A DNA stretch of 64,000 nucleotides from contig CM065296.1 in NCBI GenBank assembly GCA_032871835.1, positions 53,597,288 to 53,661,287 of the forward strand, given 5' to 3'. Source of the DNA: Dipteronia dyeriana (lineage: Eukaryota > Streptophyta > Magnoliopsida > Sapindales > Sapindaceae). A program made the position numbers and the translations under genes. How positions within the stretch are numbered: position 1 is the first letter of the stretch; each line of letters begins with the position of its first letter. Of the stretch, positions 50,750-62,849 are shown piece after piece. Under the pieces are notes generated by a model, which was not told where the DNA came from, made no database searches, and saw only the letters and a program-made list of their open reading frames with translations.

Positions 50750-53380
50750 TTGCCATGTCCTGACGCCATCCATTGTGTTGTGCATGATGACATCCCGGAT
50801 GGTGATGTTTGAGACAGATTTTGCTATTATCTTTTCCCAGGTTTCCGATGTTGATTCCATGTCTTGCCCAGAGTTCACATTGTGTACGAATATGTTTGAG
50901 CATTCAGTTTGAATAGAAAAACAAGCGTCTCTTGTAAAAATCATCACATTTAAAGAATTAGTTTAGCACCAAATATCATACAAACCTTTATAACATTTGC
51001 TTAAGCATGACTGTAGGCCAATTCTCTATCATTCTCAATATGCAGCCTATCTATGTTATATTACCATAAGTATGATCATTTTTGGGACCAATTTTACATT
51101 CATTTCTATGTAATATGCTTTTTGTATAGGAATATAACTTGAAGTAGACAGATAAGATGATGGAAGCAAAAGATTATGTTGCCATTGAAGACAAAAGCAA
51201 ACTCGAAAAAAAAATACAACAAAAGTCGGTTGAGTTGTCAGTTGGGTTCAAAACCTAATCTTAATTTGGTCCATTCCTAGAAAGTATGACTAGCCTCAAA
51301 TAAATTGTGGCAACAAATTTCTGCAATGTTGGAGATTGCTCATTGCTAAGTGTCAAAATTATAAGAGGTAATAGACAAAAAAAGAATAAATTCTACTGTC
51401 CGAATAAGATGGTGCCCTGAAATTGAAGGTCCCTATAGCAATGCATGTCAATCAATTATGCATCCTTAGTCTTATTTTTTTATCACAAGTTCTTGTCCAA
51501 GTTGAGCCACATAACTTCAAATTTTGACTCAACAGGTCAAGTTCATGTCAAGATTAAATCTTGACCTGTGGAGACCAACATTGTCTACTTAAATTCAATA
51601 TTTATACTAAAAATTATTTATTCATCTACAAGCAAGCAACGAAAAGTTACCGAAAGCAAGAGTGTTGGTACGAATCACCACATCTTTAGAATTCTGCAAG
51701 TGGATTCCATACATGTTGAACTGTCACCAGGAGATGAAAAGCTCATATCCTGAACCACTTATATCATGAACCATAACTCCTATGCAATTATCAAACTTGA
51801 GGGATCACTTGGGGACTATTCTGAATCGTTATACCTATCACCTTGACATCAAAACTCCCATAAAACCTCAATGCCTACCACAGAACAACACCACAATCAT
51901 TTTAAAAGGTCAACAAACTAAAAGTCATAAAAAAAAATTCACTTGGGAATTTTCAGAGTCATTTAAGTGGTGGTCCTTACAGTTGGCTTGATGCTTGGCA
52001 TTTTCCCATCGAGTTCAGTTCCAATCTGCCACACAATTTCAAGCTCAGATCCTGCTGATAATCAAAAATACTAATTGCATCGAAAAAATAGAACAAGTTA
52101 ATTATACCGGAGTTGGTTTGTGTTTTTGTGTTGTGTTGTATAGAGGGACAATGAGTTTTGATTCATCATCAAAAGGGTCATCGTATGGACAGGGGCGGAG
52201 CCCTTCAAGGGCTTGGGTGGGCGGTAGCCCACCCAAGTTTTTTGAAAAAAAAAATTCAAGTTTTATTTTATTAACCAAGATTTTTAGTGTTAAATTTACT
52301 GAAACTCAATAAATAAAACTATAAAAAAATATTTTAAATTTACTAAAGACCAATAAATAAAATTTTATAAAATATGTTTAACTAATCCAAAAACTTTGTT
52401 AAAATATATCGGTCTAAATGAAAAACAATAAAATAAAATAAAATAACTCTTTTTTTTCAGCAATCATCATTCGACGGATTCCCAAATCACTCACATTTAT
52501 ATTTTTTCACTTTCTCAAATCTCAAACTCTAACTTCTCTGAGTCCTCTCTTATCTTAAATCTCTCAATTTGATAGTAAATTCACTAAGCTTTAATCTTTA
52601 TTTATTTATTTACTTATAATGAATTTGATTTTAGGTTTTGTATTTTATGATTGTTATTTAAGTATTGTATTTTATTATTAAGATTTAGGTTTTGTAGATT
52701 AATGTGTCATCTTGTGGGATAGCAAAGTTAGGAAAGAGAAGAAAAATCTATGAAAATTAAGGTTTATTTTACTTTTGGGGATTTGAAAAGAAAAATATAC
52801 ATTGAAATTTTTTATTGTTTGTTACCGCTATGTATATTCTTAATGTTTTTCTTATTATGAATTTTCTCCCGTATCGTTTGATTTGATTATTACAAAGGAA
52901 AATTTTAAGATTTTTAAATAAGATTTTTTTTTTTAGGATTTTTAAATAAGAAAAAAAATATTAGATTAGCCCACCTCAAAATGTTTTTCCAGCTACGCCC
53001 CTGCGTATGGATAATCTTGCCACCAAACAGAACCTCTTCCATCAATGACACCATTTTCTTGAATTGTAATTCCTACCATCTTTGTAAATTCCATAACCAT
53101 AGCAGACCTTTGCTCCAGTCTTTGTAGCTTGTTCGCGTAATTATTTTCCCTTCAACGTAATCAAAATTAAACCCATCATCAGATTTCTCATCATATCCCA
53201 AATCAATTAATTAATGATGAAAAACCATAATAATATACCTGAAAAACAATGTTTTGTTGAAAGTATGGACCTGAGAATGAAATGGATCCTACAATAAAGA
53301 CATATTCTGTTGGGACCAAATTCAATTCAAATTGAAGGAAAAAACTTGTAATAAACCCATAACATAGAACCTTTGTTCTA
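50750..53380 (-). pseudogene. Polygalacturonase (GH28) pseudogene with at least five exons
   Basis: Minus-strand exons: about 53,380-53,239 (GSISFSGPYFQQNIVFQ); 53,155-52,108, split by a hAT insertion (VGITIQENGVIDGRGSVWWQ, then YDDPFDDESKLIVPL); 52,054-51,981 (SELSGKMPSIKPT-like); 51,874-51,651 (ALRFYGSFDVKVIGITIQNS, then the NTDGIH region as NMYGIHLQNSKDVV); and about 50,950-50,751 (SIQTECSNIFVHNVNSG, ARHGINIGNLGKDNS, VSNITIRDVIMHNTMDGVR). Donors GTATAATT, GTAAGG and GTAACT are seen. Polygalacturonases cut pectin in the cell wall. The catalytic GDD is RDA here, the RIK motif is gone (GVRTWQ) and frames shift twice. The first exon and 3' end are not found. Confidence 0.85.
52190..53003. mobile_element. 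Non-autonomous hAT element (814 bp) in a polygalacturonase exon
   Basis: The ends CAGGGGCGGAGC and GCTACGCCCCTG are inverted repeats. The 8-bp target duplication CGTATGGA is perfect (52,182-52,189 and 53,004-53,011). The interior is AT-rich with no transposase. Removing it restores continuity of the exon across the PYDDP segment. Confidence 0.95.
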
Positions 53381-54302
53381 TAAATCAAATTAAAAATTGG
53401 ATAAAAAGAAAGGTGAATCACCTGAGAGATTTGGAGCAAACGATTTTCCCCTTTTTTTTTCTAGACCTCTAATATCGATCGAAATTTGCCAAATCTACAC
53501 AATCCTCCACATGCAATCAACAACTGAATAGCTCAAAGCAATCCAACAACTTAAAATTTCATAAAAATCAACATATTTTACTCCTAAGTGAAATAAAGTT
53601 TAACGAACATCAATTTCAAAACCTTTGGAACAAATCCAATCAAAATGAAATTAAGCTCAAAATCGTGTATATACAAACAATTAACATAAATATATTCAGC
53701 CGAAACTCACCTGCAAAAGCTGGAGCGAAATAGGGTTATTTTTGGTAAGCCCCTGGTCTCTCTTTTCCTCTTATCTCTCACGATTCTATGTCCTCTGTTC
53801 TTGTGTGTAATATTTTTTTCTTTCTTCCTCATCAGATTGTCCACCGTTTGGACTATAATCATTTTATTGTGGTATTTTTTCTTCCTTTCACGTTACAAAC
53901 ATCCATGTATATTTTCTTCTCTCCTAGCTTTCAGCCTTTAACGAGTTATCCTCTACTTTTCTATATTTTCTGCCTTATCAGATCACTCAACCACTTGGAG
54001 TCAAATCAAACCATTTGTTTTTCTTGCTTTTACTTTACAGATGTCATTTATATATTCAAGTCATCAAGTTGATGACAACTCCAATTTATATTTCTATATT
54101 ATTTTTTATTCTTTTTTAACTTATTAAAAATATAAAAAATTATATTTTCATTCCCATAATTATATAAACTTAAAAAGGTTATCTATGATTCTACATTCAA
54201 AAAAATTAAAAGAAAATAAAGGAAGCGCAATAATTCCACCGCGAACTGATTCTTTTTATATAGTTAATATATAAAATATATAATGAATTTCCCCATAAAT
54301 TG
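53381..54302. other. Upstream side of the polygalacturonase relic, no gene recognised
   Basis: A possible minus-strand splice donor CAGGTGAGT lies near 53,710, perhaps from a lost first exon or 5' UTR. The rest is AT-rich with loose similarity to 49,370-50,340. Confidence 0.4.
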
Positions 54303-54310
54303 AATCTGCC

Positions 54311-57300
54311 TTGGGATGGCAAACAGGCCCATTTCCAATGAAATTAGCCCATTTCCACATGATTGCAGTTTGGATCTAGACCCGAACCGGATCTTTAAAA
54401 TATCCAAATGGTTAAAATCTGATCAGATCCGTATTAATCTCGGTTCGGATATGGATCCAAACCGGTTTATACTCATGACCCATCAGAATCGCATTTAAAA
54501 AAAAAAAAAATTTGGTCACACTTCTAAGCTTCTTCTCTGATCTCCCACACGTCTCTCCCCTCTCATATCTTCTCTCACAGACTCCAGACCTTCGGTGTCC
54601 ACCATCCTTATCTCGCCGTCGTCGACAAATCACACCTTCCGTCGTCGGCAATCGTTTGGGATTTGGGTAAGTTCATGAGTTTTAATTTCTTTTTACATAA
54701 AAACAGTCTTTTATCTTCGTTTTAGTTGGTGTTCCATTAAAAGTTAAGCCATCAAGAGATTATCAAAATGTTTCACAATTTAGGGAAGCCAAAATTTTAC
54801 AAAAAAAGGTACTTTAACAAAACCCAAATGGTCTTTTAATCTTCTCTGTTTCTGGGTAAGTTTTTTGACTCTGTTTTTTTTTTTTTTGTGATATGTAGCA
54901 AATCATTGTTGAAAATTTTAAAGACGAGACTTGATACTATAAAGAAGAAGAATGGTGTGTTGAAATTCATGAAGAACGATGTTGCTGATCTTCTCAGAAA
55001 CAACCTTGACATAAATGCATATGGCAGGGTAAGTTTGTTTATTTTTTTTATTTTTTGATCTTTCTATTTTGGCTTAGTTTGGGTTTTATTTTTCTTGATT
55101 TCTTGGTGTTTGTATCCAAACTTAAATTAAAAGTCAATAATAAACAATGGTTTTTGGTTAATCTTTATTGTTTTTGATCATGCGTGGCCTGGATTTTTTT
55201 TTTCTTTTTTTCATTTTTTGTTTAATTGTATTTCTTCTTGAGTTTCTGTTGTTTGTTCTTCTCTATTGATTTATTGATGATGATGATGATGATGAATGGA
55301 TGATGATGAATGGATGAGATTGATTAGATCATGAATGAGTGTGTATGAAAACTGGAAAGCCAAGGCTTCTTTTGAAATCATTACCTACCCAATTTCAACG
55401 TCTGCAAACTTTAAAAACTGTTTTTGATTTTTAATCGAAGTTGATCAAGGCATGATTTAATTTACCTGTGCTGTTCTTATTAGAATATAATCTTGGCCAA
55501 ACTAACATTAATGATATTGGTGCTTCAGTGCTTGTTTTTGAAACCAGAATATTCAGTTTATCACCTTGATTTGTACTGCAATTAGAATTAGTTGAGCCAG
55601 CCAACCTAGTTAAATTTATTCAATTACGATTCGAAAAGGAACACCTTAAAAAAGAGTTTATTTAGGATATGAGTACATCCTAACATTAGTTGAAACATCA
55701 AAATCAAGTGATGAACCAAAATGTGAAGATTTATTGATTGTTGTTTGTTTGATCTGATCATGTTGTGTTTTTTTATGGTTAATACAATATGATTTACTAG
55801 TTTTAAATGTGTTAAATGGTGTATTGTTAGGTAGCTAAACATGACTAGTTTTGAAGGATCTAAAGTAAATGATTCTACGGGTAGTGGTAATAATGAAGTT
55901 GAAGATGTTGAGCCAAGTAATGCTCCAGATGGCTTTAAACGGAAGAGAGGAACATCCTTTGTTCGGAATTACATGAGCTAAGTAATACATTGAAAAGTGA
56001 GATTTTTAAGTTGTACAATATGGAGAGAGATAAGACATTGAAGTTGTTGGATAGCATTGACAGTAAAATAGCAGTTACTACGGATATATGGACATCTAGT
56101 ACAAAAAGGGGATACATGGTTGTTACTATGCATTTCATTGACAAATCATGGGTGTTGCATAGTAGAATCATGCATTTTATACATGTGTTAAGTCCACATG
56201 ATGTTACATCACTTGGTGAACAGTTGGTGACATGTTTTGATGACTGGAATGTAGATAGAAAGTTGTATGCAATTACTGTGGATAATTGTTCCACTAATGA
56301 TTGTATGATTGAATGATTGAAAAAATTAAGACCAAATTTTCAGATGAATTGTTGTTAGGTGGAAGGTTATTCCATATGCGATGTTGTGCCCACATCTTGA
56401 ATTTGGTGGTGCGAGATGGATTGAAAGTGATTTCAGATGGCATTGAGAAAATTAGGGATAGTGTATGTTTTTGGATTGCATCAAGTAGGAGAATTGAAGC
56501 TTTTGAGAATGCAACAAATCATTTGAAAATTAAATATGCCATGAAACTTGTGATTGATTGTCCCACTAGATGGAATTCTACATACTTCATGCTTTCGGTT
56601 GCCTTGATGTATAAGGATGTTTTTGTTCGTGCCAAGCATTATGAGCTGCAATATAAATGTTTGCCCGATGAATCAGATTGGCAGTTAGCAACGATTATGG
56701 TGGAGCATTTGAAACCATTTTACAAGTTAACTGAGTTTTTCTCAGGTATTATTTTTTTATTTAACTATTAAAAAATTTATAAGGTTTTTTTTTCTAAATC
56801 AATAGTTGATTTTGTTTTTCAATTTCTCAGGTACCAAATATCCTACAGCTAATATAGTTTTTCCCATGATTTGTAAAGTGAGAGAGACTATGAATGGATG
56901 GCTTAATTCTCGTTACAATGTGATACAAGTAATGGCAAGAGGTATGATTGCCAAGTTTGATAAGTATTGGAGTGATATTTCTGGTGTGATGGTTGTGGCG
57001 GTTGTTTTGGATCCAAGGTATAAGATGTTGCTTGTTGATTATTTTCATTTTAGTAAAATTTATGGCTCTAGTGCATCCAGTCAGCGAGAAATAGTGCATG
57101 AACTTTTAAAGGATTTGATTAAAGAATATGAATTAGGATCCAACTTAGTTGAACGATTAGATGATAATTCATTGGATCATTCTTTTGATATATTTGGGGG
57201 TGATGAAGAATTTGAGTTGTATAAAAGCCAAGCGGTTAGTAATATCAACAAGTCAGAGTTAGAAAGGTATTTGGAAGAATAAGTTGAAAATAACTCTCCT

Positions 57301-58155
57301 ACTTTGACATTTTATCTTGGTGGAAAGGTAATAAAGGGAAATATCCAATTTTGGCTAAGGTTGCTAGAGACATTTTGGCCATTCCCGTATCTACGGTGGC
57401 TTCTGAGTCCGCTTTTAGTGTTGGGGGTAGATTTTTAAGTCCACATCGTAGAATATTGCATCCTGACACACTCGAGGCCTTGATGTGTACACAAAATTGG
57501 ATATGAGCTCCTATTCGAGGTATGCAATTAGTTTCAAATTTAGTTATACTTATTATATATATATATATATATATATAATATTGGTTTCAACTAATTCTTT
57601 TTTACTTGATTATTTTTTTAGGTGGCATTCCGGAGGAAGAAATATATGCTACAATAGATGAGGAAGAGCCATTAGCATCCATATGATTTTTTTTATTTTT
57701 ATTTTTTTTAATTGGATATGGATTGTAAAAAAATAATATTTGGAGATGTGTTATCTCATTTGAAGTAATATTTGAGTTTATTGTGTTAGTTAGATGTGTT
57801 GTAAAAAATTATAATTTTAATGGGCTTGTAAAACTTATCTTAACTTTTTAATTAGTTTAGATATCTATGATTAATTGATTTGAGAAAAAAACAATCCAGG
57901 CCCAAAAAAGTATGGCCCAAAATTTTAGTTATTAAATTATGGTCCAAAAAAATCCGGATCAAAATCTGAGTTAAAATAGCATTAAATGGGTCATGGGTCG
58001 GGTCAGGTAATATCCAAAATATAATGGGTCGAGTTTAGATCCAAACCAGCTGTTTGTTTAATGGTTCTGGGTCGGATCTAGATTCTCTCATTTTGTATGA
58101 GTAATTTATGGATCTGAGTTGGATTTGGATTTGGATCTTTATTTTGTTATCCCTA
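54311..58155 (+). mobile_element. hAT transposon with transposase gene, 3,845 bp
   Basis: It is flanked by the 8-bp duplication AATCTGCC (54,303-54,310 and 58,156-58,163). The terminal inverted repeats are TTGGGATGGCAAAC on the left and TAGGGATAACAAAA (reverse complement) on the right. Subterminal GGATCC/GGGTCGGG-type repeats lie inside both ends (54,380-54,470 and 57,950-58,140). The interior holds a spliced hAT transposase. The superfamily is fixed by TSD size, TIR and protein. Confidence 0.93.
55841..57686 (+). pseudogene. hAT transposase, N-terminally deleted and frameshifted
   Basis: It starts MTSFEGSKVNDSTGSGNN at 55,841, just after a likely splice acceptor, and reaches KRKRGTS, where the BED zinc finger should begin. 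The finger and following part are missing. The RNase H-like core follows: LKSEIFKLYN, VTTDIWTSSTKRGYMVVT with the catalytic aspartate, HMRCCAHILNLVVRDGL, and DCPTRWNSTYFMLSVAL. An intron lies at 56,746-56,830. Then TANIVFPMICKVRETM and VVAVVLDPRYKM, and the hATC dimerisation part ARDILAIPVSTVASESAFS. A last exon after 57,621 ends EEEPLASI and TGA. An 8-bp duplication (ATGATTGA, 56,305-56,320) shifts the frame, and a TAA interrupts near 57,280. Confidence 0.9.
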
Positions 58156-58163
58156 AATCTGCC

Positions 58164-58452
58164 TTTTCTATAAGATAACAAGATATGATATGTTTTCAAT
58201 TATATTAAAAAAAAATAAAGTCATAGGAAAAGGTCCCTTTTTTTTTTTACTTTTTTTTTTACAGTAACGTTACATTTACCAACCAGTATTCCACCTTCTA
58301 CATCCGACTACAAGTGTCATCTTACGTGGCACTATCTAATCAACTGACAACTCACATATTTATTTAATTTTCATTAAACCCATATAATTTTTATAATTTT
58401 ATTTTCACCTCAACACAAACAATACATTTGTATAGATTGTCAACAACTCTTA
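58164..58452. other. Host spacer between two DNA transposons
   Basis: A short AT-rich interval with homopolymer runs. No gene is seen. Confidence 0.6.
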
Positions 58453-59170
58453 GGCCCAGTCTGGTATTGTTGTGTTATGGGGAGAAGTGCTTTTGAAATT
58501 GTTGTTGGGGGAATTGTTGTGGGAAAAATCAGCTGAGTGTTTGGTAAACTGATTTTCAAAAGTGTTGTGAGAACTAAAAGTAATTTCAATGTATTTAGTA
58601 AACTGAAATAAAAAGTGTTGTGAGTGTGTAAAATTACTAAAAGGACATAGACATCTAAATGGTACTAATGTGTTATACTTTATATTTTTCTTGTTTATTT
58701 TTGTTTAGTGTTAAGTGTTATATAATTATGGTACTTTATTGAATTAATTAGCCCCATTTTTTATTCTACTTTATTTAATTAATTAGTCCAATTTATTTAT
58801 TTCTTTATTTCTTTATTTTATTCTACTTTATTTTTTAATTTCATTTTTATTCTACTTTATTGTATTAATTATTCCAAATTTTTTATACAGTTATGGCAAC
58901 ATTTTTTTTTGTACAAAAATATAAGTCCAATTTTTTTTGTTAAATTTTATTAAAGGTAAGGATAAAGTTGAAAAGTTAGTAAACTTTCATTTAATATCAC
59001 TGTAGCGCGTTTTCTAAAAGCAGAAGCCAAAATCCAAAAGCATGTATTTGTAGCTTCTCAAAAACTCAGTTGGGAGAAGATAAAAGTGACCAAAAGCACT
59101 TCCCAGCGATTTTACCAAATACTCTGTCTTAGGTCCAGAATCACTTTTGGCTCCAAAAGCAGACTAGGCC
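58453..59170. mobile_element. PIF/Harbinger-type MITE, 718 bp
   Basis: The ends GGCCCAGTCTGGTATT and, in reverse complement, GGCCTAGTCTGCTTTTGG form terminal inverted repeats. A TTA duplication flanks it (58,450-58,452 and 59,171-59,173), as is usual for Tourist-like elements. It has no transposase. The sub-terminal AAAAGTG/CACTTTT-type repeats fit a fold-back structure. Confidence 0.85.
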
Positions 59171-59173
59171 TTA

Positions 59174-59364
59174 ATCTCCTGTCCACCACCGTGACTTAAG
59201 AACCAAAACTTCACATCTTGCTCCATGCCCATGCATCTCCATCAGTGTTGGTCCAAGAATGGAATCAGTTGAAGCCACAGACTGCATAAAGAGTTGATTC
59301 ACTTTTGTGTGGTGTAATAACTTTAGGTATTTACTAAGTTTTTTTTTTTTAAAGTTATTTGTGT
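59174..59364. other. Host sequence, unassigned
   Basis: The minus strand has a short open stretch (SVASTDSILGPTLMEMHG...) with ordinary composition that could be an old exon piece, but I do not recognise it. Confidence 0.3.
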
Positions 59365-60030
59365 TCAATAGTTTTAGTAGTTGAAAAGTTTTTTTTTACA
59401 ATAAAGTGTTTGATGAATAGTTTGAATGTTTTTTTTTCTAAATTCATACATCTTAAAGTAAAAGAAATTACAAACACTATTTTGGAAAAACGGTTAGATC
59501 TTTTTTTTTTTTTAACAATTACAAATGAGCACTCCTCAAGAAAAATTGATAGTGGTTTTTTAATTAAAATCGCATCATATTCTTTTTCTTTTCTTTTTTT
59601 TTTTAAAAGAATCTTGCTGAAAGTTAAAGATACTCATGTTCGTTTTCCTAAAAAAATATGGTTTATAGTTGCAGCCTCTCTCGCCTTGTCTTACTAATAC
59701 TCGGACTGTTTTTTTTTTAGTTTAAAATTTTCTTTTTGTATTCAATAGTTTTAGTAATTGAGATGTTTTTTTTTTCAGTAGCATGTTTGATGAATAGTTT
59801 GAATGTTTTTTTCCCATAAATTTACACATCTCAAAGCGAAAGAAATTACAAATATTGTTCTGGAAAAACTGTTGGATTTTTTTTAATTACAAAGTATCAC
59901 TGCTCTGATGAATAGTTTGATTGTTTTTTTTTAATCTAAATTTGCACATTTCAAAACGAAAGAAATTACAAACATTTCTTTAGAAAAAAACTATTAGATT
60001 TATTTTTAATTGGAAACTACAAAGTTTCAT
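59365..60030. repeat. Three diverged copies of a T-rich unit
   Basis: GATGAATAGTTTGAATG followed by a T run, then AAAGAAATTACAAA and GGAAAAAC, recurs starting near 59,412, 59,790 and 59,907. The units are 120-190 bases and diverged. They lie just left of element G. Confidence 0.75.
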
Positions 60031-60102
60031 GGTTCTATTTTTTGTTTTACAATTACTAAGAATCATTGCCAATTTGCCATAGAAAAGCTGATAGATTATT
60101 TT

Positions 60103-60977
60103 TGTCGTATGTGAATTTTACCAAGCATACACGTCATTGACAGGAAAGAGAAAATAGTCAGGTGGACGCCCAAAAGGGGACTCAGGAAATATTCTACGAG
60201 GCATCATTAAAGAGAAGAAAGTCAGAGTAAGCATATATTAAATGGAACCTACTCGGGATCATTTAACAACACTCGGGACTGGTTAAACAACGCTTCCACT
60301 CGGGCTCAAACGGCTCTACTCGGGACCATCAGGTATTACTCTTACTCGGGAATAAATACGACTCGAGTAAGAACTTGGTGCTTATTTCACACGGATTAAG
60401 TCATTAAACACGTGAAGATATCCATCAAGAAGGAATCCCAAATAAAATGGAACATTAAGTTAGAAGAATCCCCAATCAGGAAATAACTTGATTTCTTTAC
60501 GAAGACTACATTCTTATAAGGAAACAAGTCCAAATTGAACTGCACTACTAGAATCCCACTCGATTTCCATAAGAGACTCCGAAACAAGAAAGAAGACAAA
60601 TCAACCTCAAGCAAGTAACCGAATCACAATTAAATACAAAGAGCTTGTATTACTTATACAAAGCAGATTAGGGTTCTATAAGTATATAAATAGACCCATA
60701 ATCTAGCTCCAAAATATATAGGCAACATAGCATACAACAATCATAGCAAATACAGAGAGAAAATAGAGAGATCGAGAGCTTGTAAACATCATATTTTCAT
60801 AGTGGATTTTGGCTTGGTTGATCCTTTAACCACCCGTGGACGTTTCTCCGTTCATCGGAGTTTTACCACGTAAAACTTGTCTTGGTTACTCTCTCTAAAT
60901 CTCTTTCTCTTTGAATCAATAGCCGAAATCCAATTCTTGTTGGCTTTTCTGACATAATCCAGAAATCGACATTAACA
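60103..60977 (+). repeat. Element G 5' LTR (875 bp) with TATA box and PBS context
   Basis: It starts TGTCGTATGTGAATTTTACC and ends CATTAACA, then ATTGGCGCTAGAGAGAGGGG. The TATA box ATATAAATAGACCC lies near 60,683. ACTCGGG repeats occur through 60,250-60,370. It is homologous to the E and F LTRs but more distant. Confidence 0.9.
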
Positions 60978-61023
60978 ATTGGCGCTAGAGAGAGGGGCTG
61001 AACCTCCGAACTTGTTAAAAGCA

Positions 61024-62785
61024 ATGACAGGAAGTAGAAGCAGTTCAGGGAATGGCCAAAAATCACCAGGCGATTTCCATGTTGGTAACACGTCACAAGA
61101 TCCTGCAGCAAACACAGAAAACCAGCCTGCACACCTGGTAGGGATCCAACAAGTTCCTCTAACCAACAGAGATCTTACGCTGCGTTTCCAAGAGGCCTTG
61201 TAGCAATTGGTGACAGACGCAACGAGGGAAGGGATTGATCTACTGGCTGTAGGAGCACATACTCCCAATCCTCCACCCTTAAGGCTCCGTTCGGTGGTGG
61301 TTGGACCAGGAATAACTATGCCAGAAACCAGAAGAAACTCTTCCCCAATCAACCTAGCTGGACAGGAAACTCTTAAGGAGGAACAACATTACTAGAGGCT
61401 GGACCACAATCAAACAGTCCGCACTAGACACCGTAAATATGATCGGCACAGGGATCGGTCGTCATCAGAAGATAGCGATCGGCCTCATCTCAAACGTTAT
61501 TACGGAGTCATGCGAGTAACTCGGCATCAAAGTGAAGAGCCAAAAAGAATGATAGTTACCCAACGGTTCAACTGTCGAGGAAGCCCGGTAGGGGACAGAG
61601 ATGTCATGATCTAAAGCCTAACTCAAGAAGTCGAGAACAATAGACGTCAGATGGATTCCTTGGTCAGACGTTATGGCTATAACGATTTATCTGAAGACGA
61701 ATCAGACAGCTCATTTACCAAGGAAATCTTACGGACCTCTTTCCCAGAAAGGTTCAGGATGCCGCACGTAGAGCAGTTTAAGAAAGACACGGACCTGAAA
61801 GAGCACGTGAGACGCTACAAAAGCGCCATGGCCCAGTATACACACAGTGATCCCGTATTATGTCTCAATTTCCCACAAACTCTGGGAGACATGGGGTCGA
61901 GGTGGTTCAGAAGGTTACCTTCAGCAAGCATTAAGAGTTTTAGTGAACTAAGCAGGAGCTTCTCAAGGCAATTCCTGAGTAACGTTCACAGGAAAAAGTC
62001 AGTGGCTCACCTTGCTCAAATAAAATAAGGGAAAGATGAGTCACTGAAGAAATATCTAGGGAGATTCGGCCAAGGGGTATCAGAGATTGGCAGTGCAAAC
62101 GATGAAGCCATAATCGCTGCATTCATCAATAACTTGCAGAATGGACGGCTATCCTTTGATTTGAGAACAGCACAGCTGACTAGGTATGTTGACATGATGG
62201 ATATGGCAGGAGGATAAGCACTGGCCGAAGAAGAAGAATTAGCTACAGGAGGAAGCTATATGCACGGGGGAAAGCCTGAACAGAAGGATGCTGAATTCAA
62301 GAGGCAGAATCAAAAAGGAAAGCTAAAAGGGAACGAGAAAGAGAAAAACAAGGATGGGGGTAATGGGTTCAACGTCGAGCGGCCCACAGAGAAATACCGA
62401 GGCAGATATACCAATTACATCCCTCTTCAAAAAAAACAAGAAGATATTTTAGCCATCTTGGAAGAAGAGAATATGGTGCAAGAACCGCAGCGACAATCTC
62501 AGTTCGCCCAGAGAGATGCAACCAAGTATTGCAGATTTCACAAGGAAACCAGGCATGAGACTTCAAAGTGTTTCCAACTCAGAGATTACATGGAGACTCT
62601 TATTCGGGAAGGGCACTTGCGGGATGTAATCTTAAAAAAGATGAGAAATCAGAAACTAAGAAAGAAGTTAAGGCAGATCACTCTGGACGAAATCAATGGC
62701 CCAGTCTCGAGGCCAATCAGGTAATACATACGATATATGGAGGACCCTCTACCGGGAAAAGCAATCGAGAACGAACTTAGGAAAT
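61024..62785 (+). pseudogene. Element G gag, few stops
   Basis: MTGSRSSSGNGQKSPGDFHV starts 46 bases after the LTR. Then: RHRKYDRHRDRSSSEDSD; the capsid-type domain with RFRMPHVEQFKKDTDLKEHV, TLGDMGSRWFRRLPS and LKKYLGRFGQGVSEI; a lysine-rich linker; and KYCRFHKETRHETSKCFQL near 62,530, a zinc-knuckle-like motif with H for the second C. In-frame stops at about 61,201, 61,394, 61,612, 62,026 and 62,215 are the only obvious breaks, so it is younger or less decayed than E and F. Confidence 0.88.
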
Positions 62786-62849
62786 CAGAGAAGCAATAGA
62801 AGCAAGGAATAACTTTGACGTAAACTCAGTTGAACCAGACCCGAAAAGG

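Noticed and set aside
50697..50912. Plus-strand open frame of 71 codons
   Set aside because: It is the complement of a polygalacturonase exon read on the minus strand.
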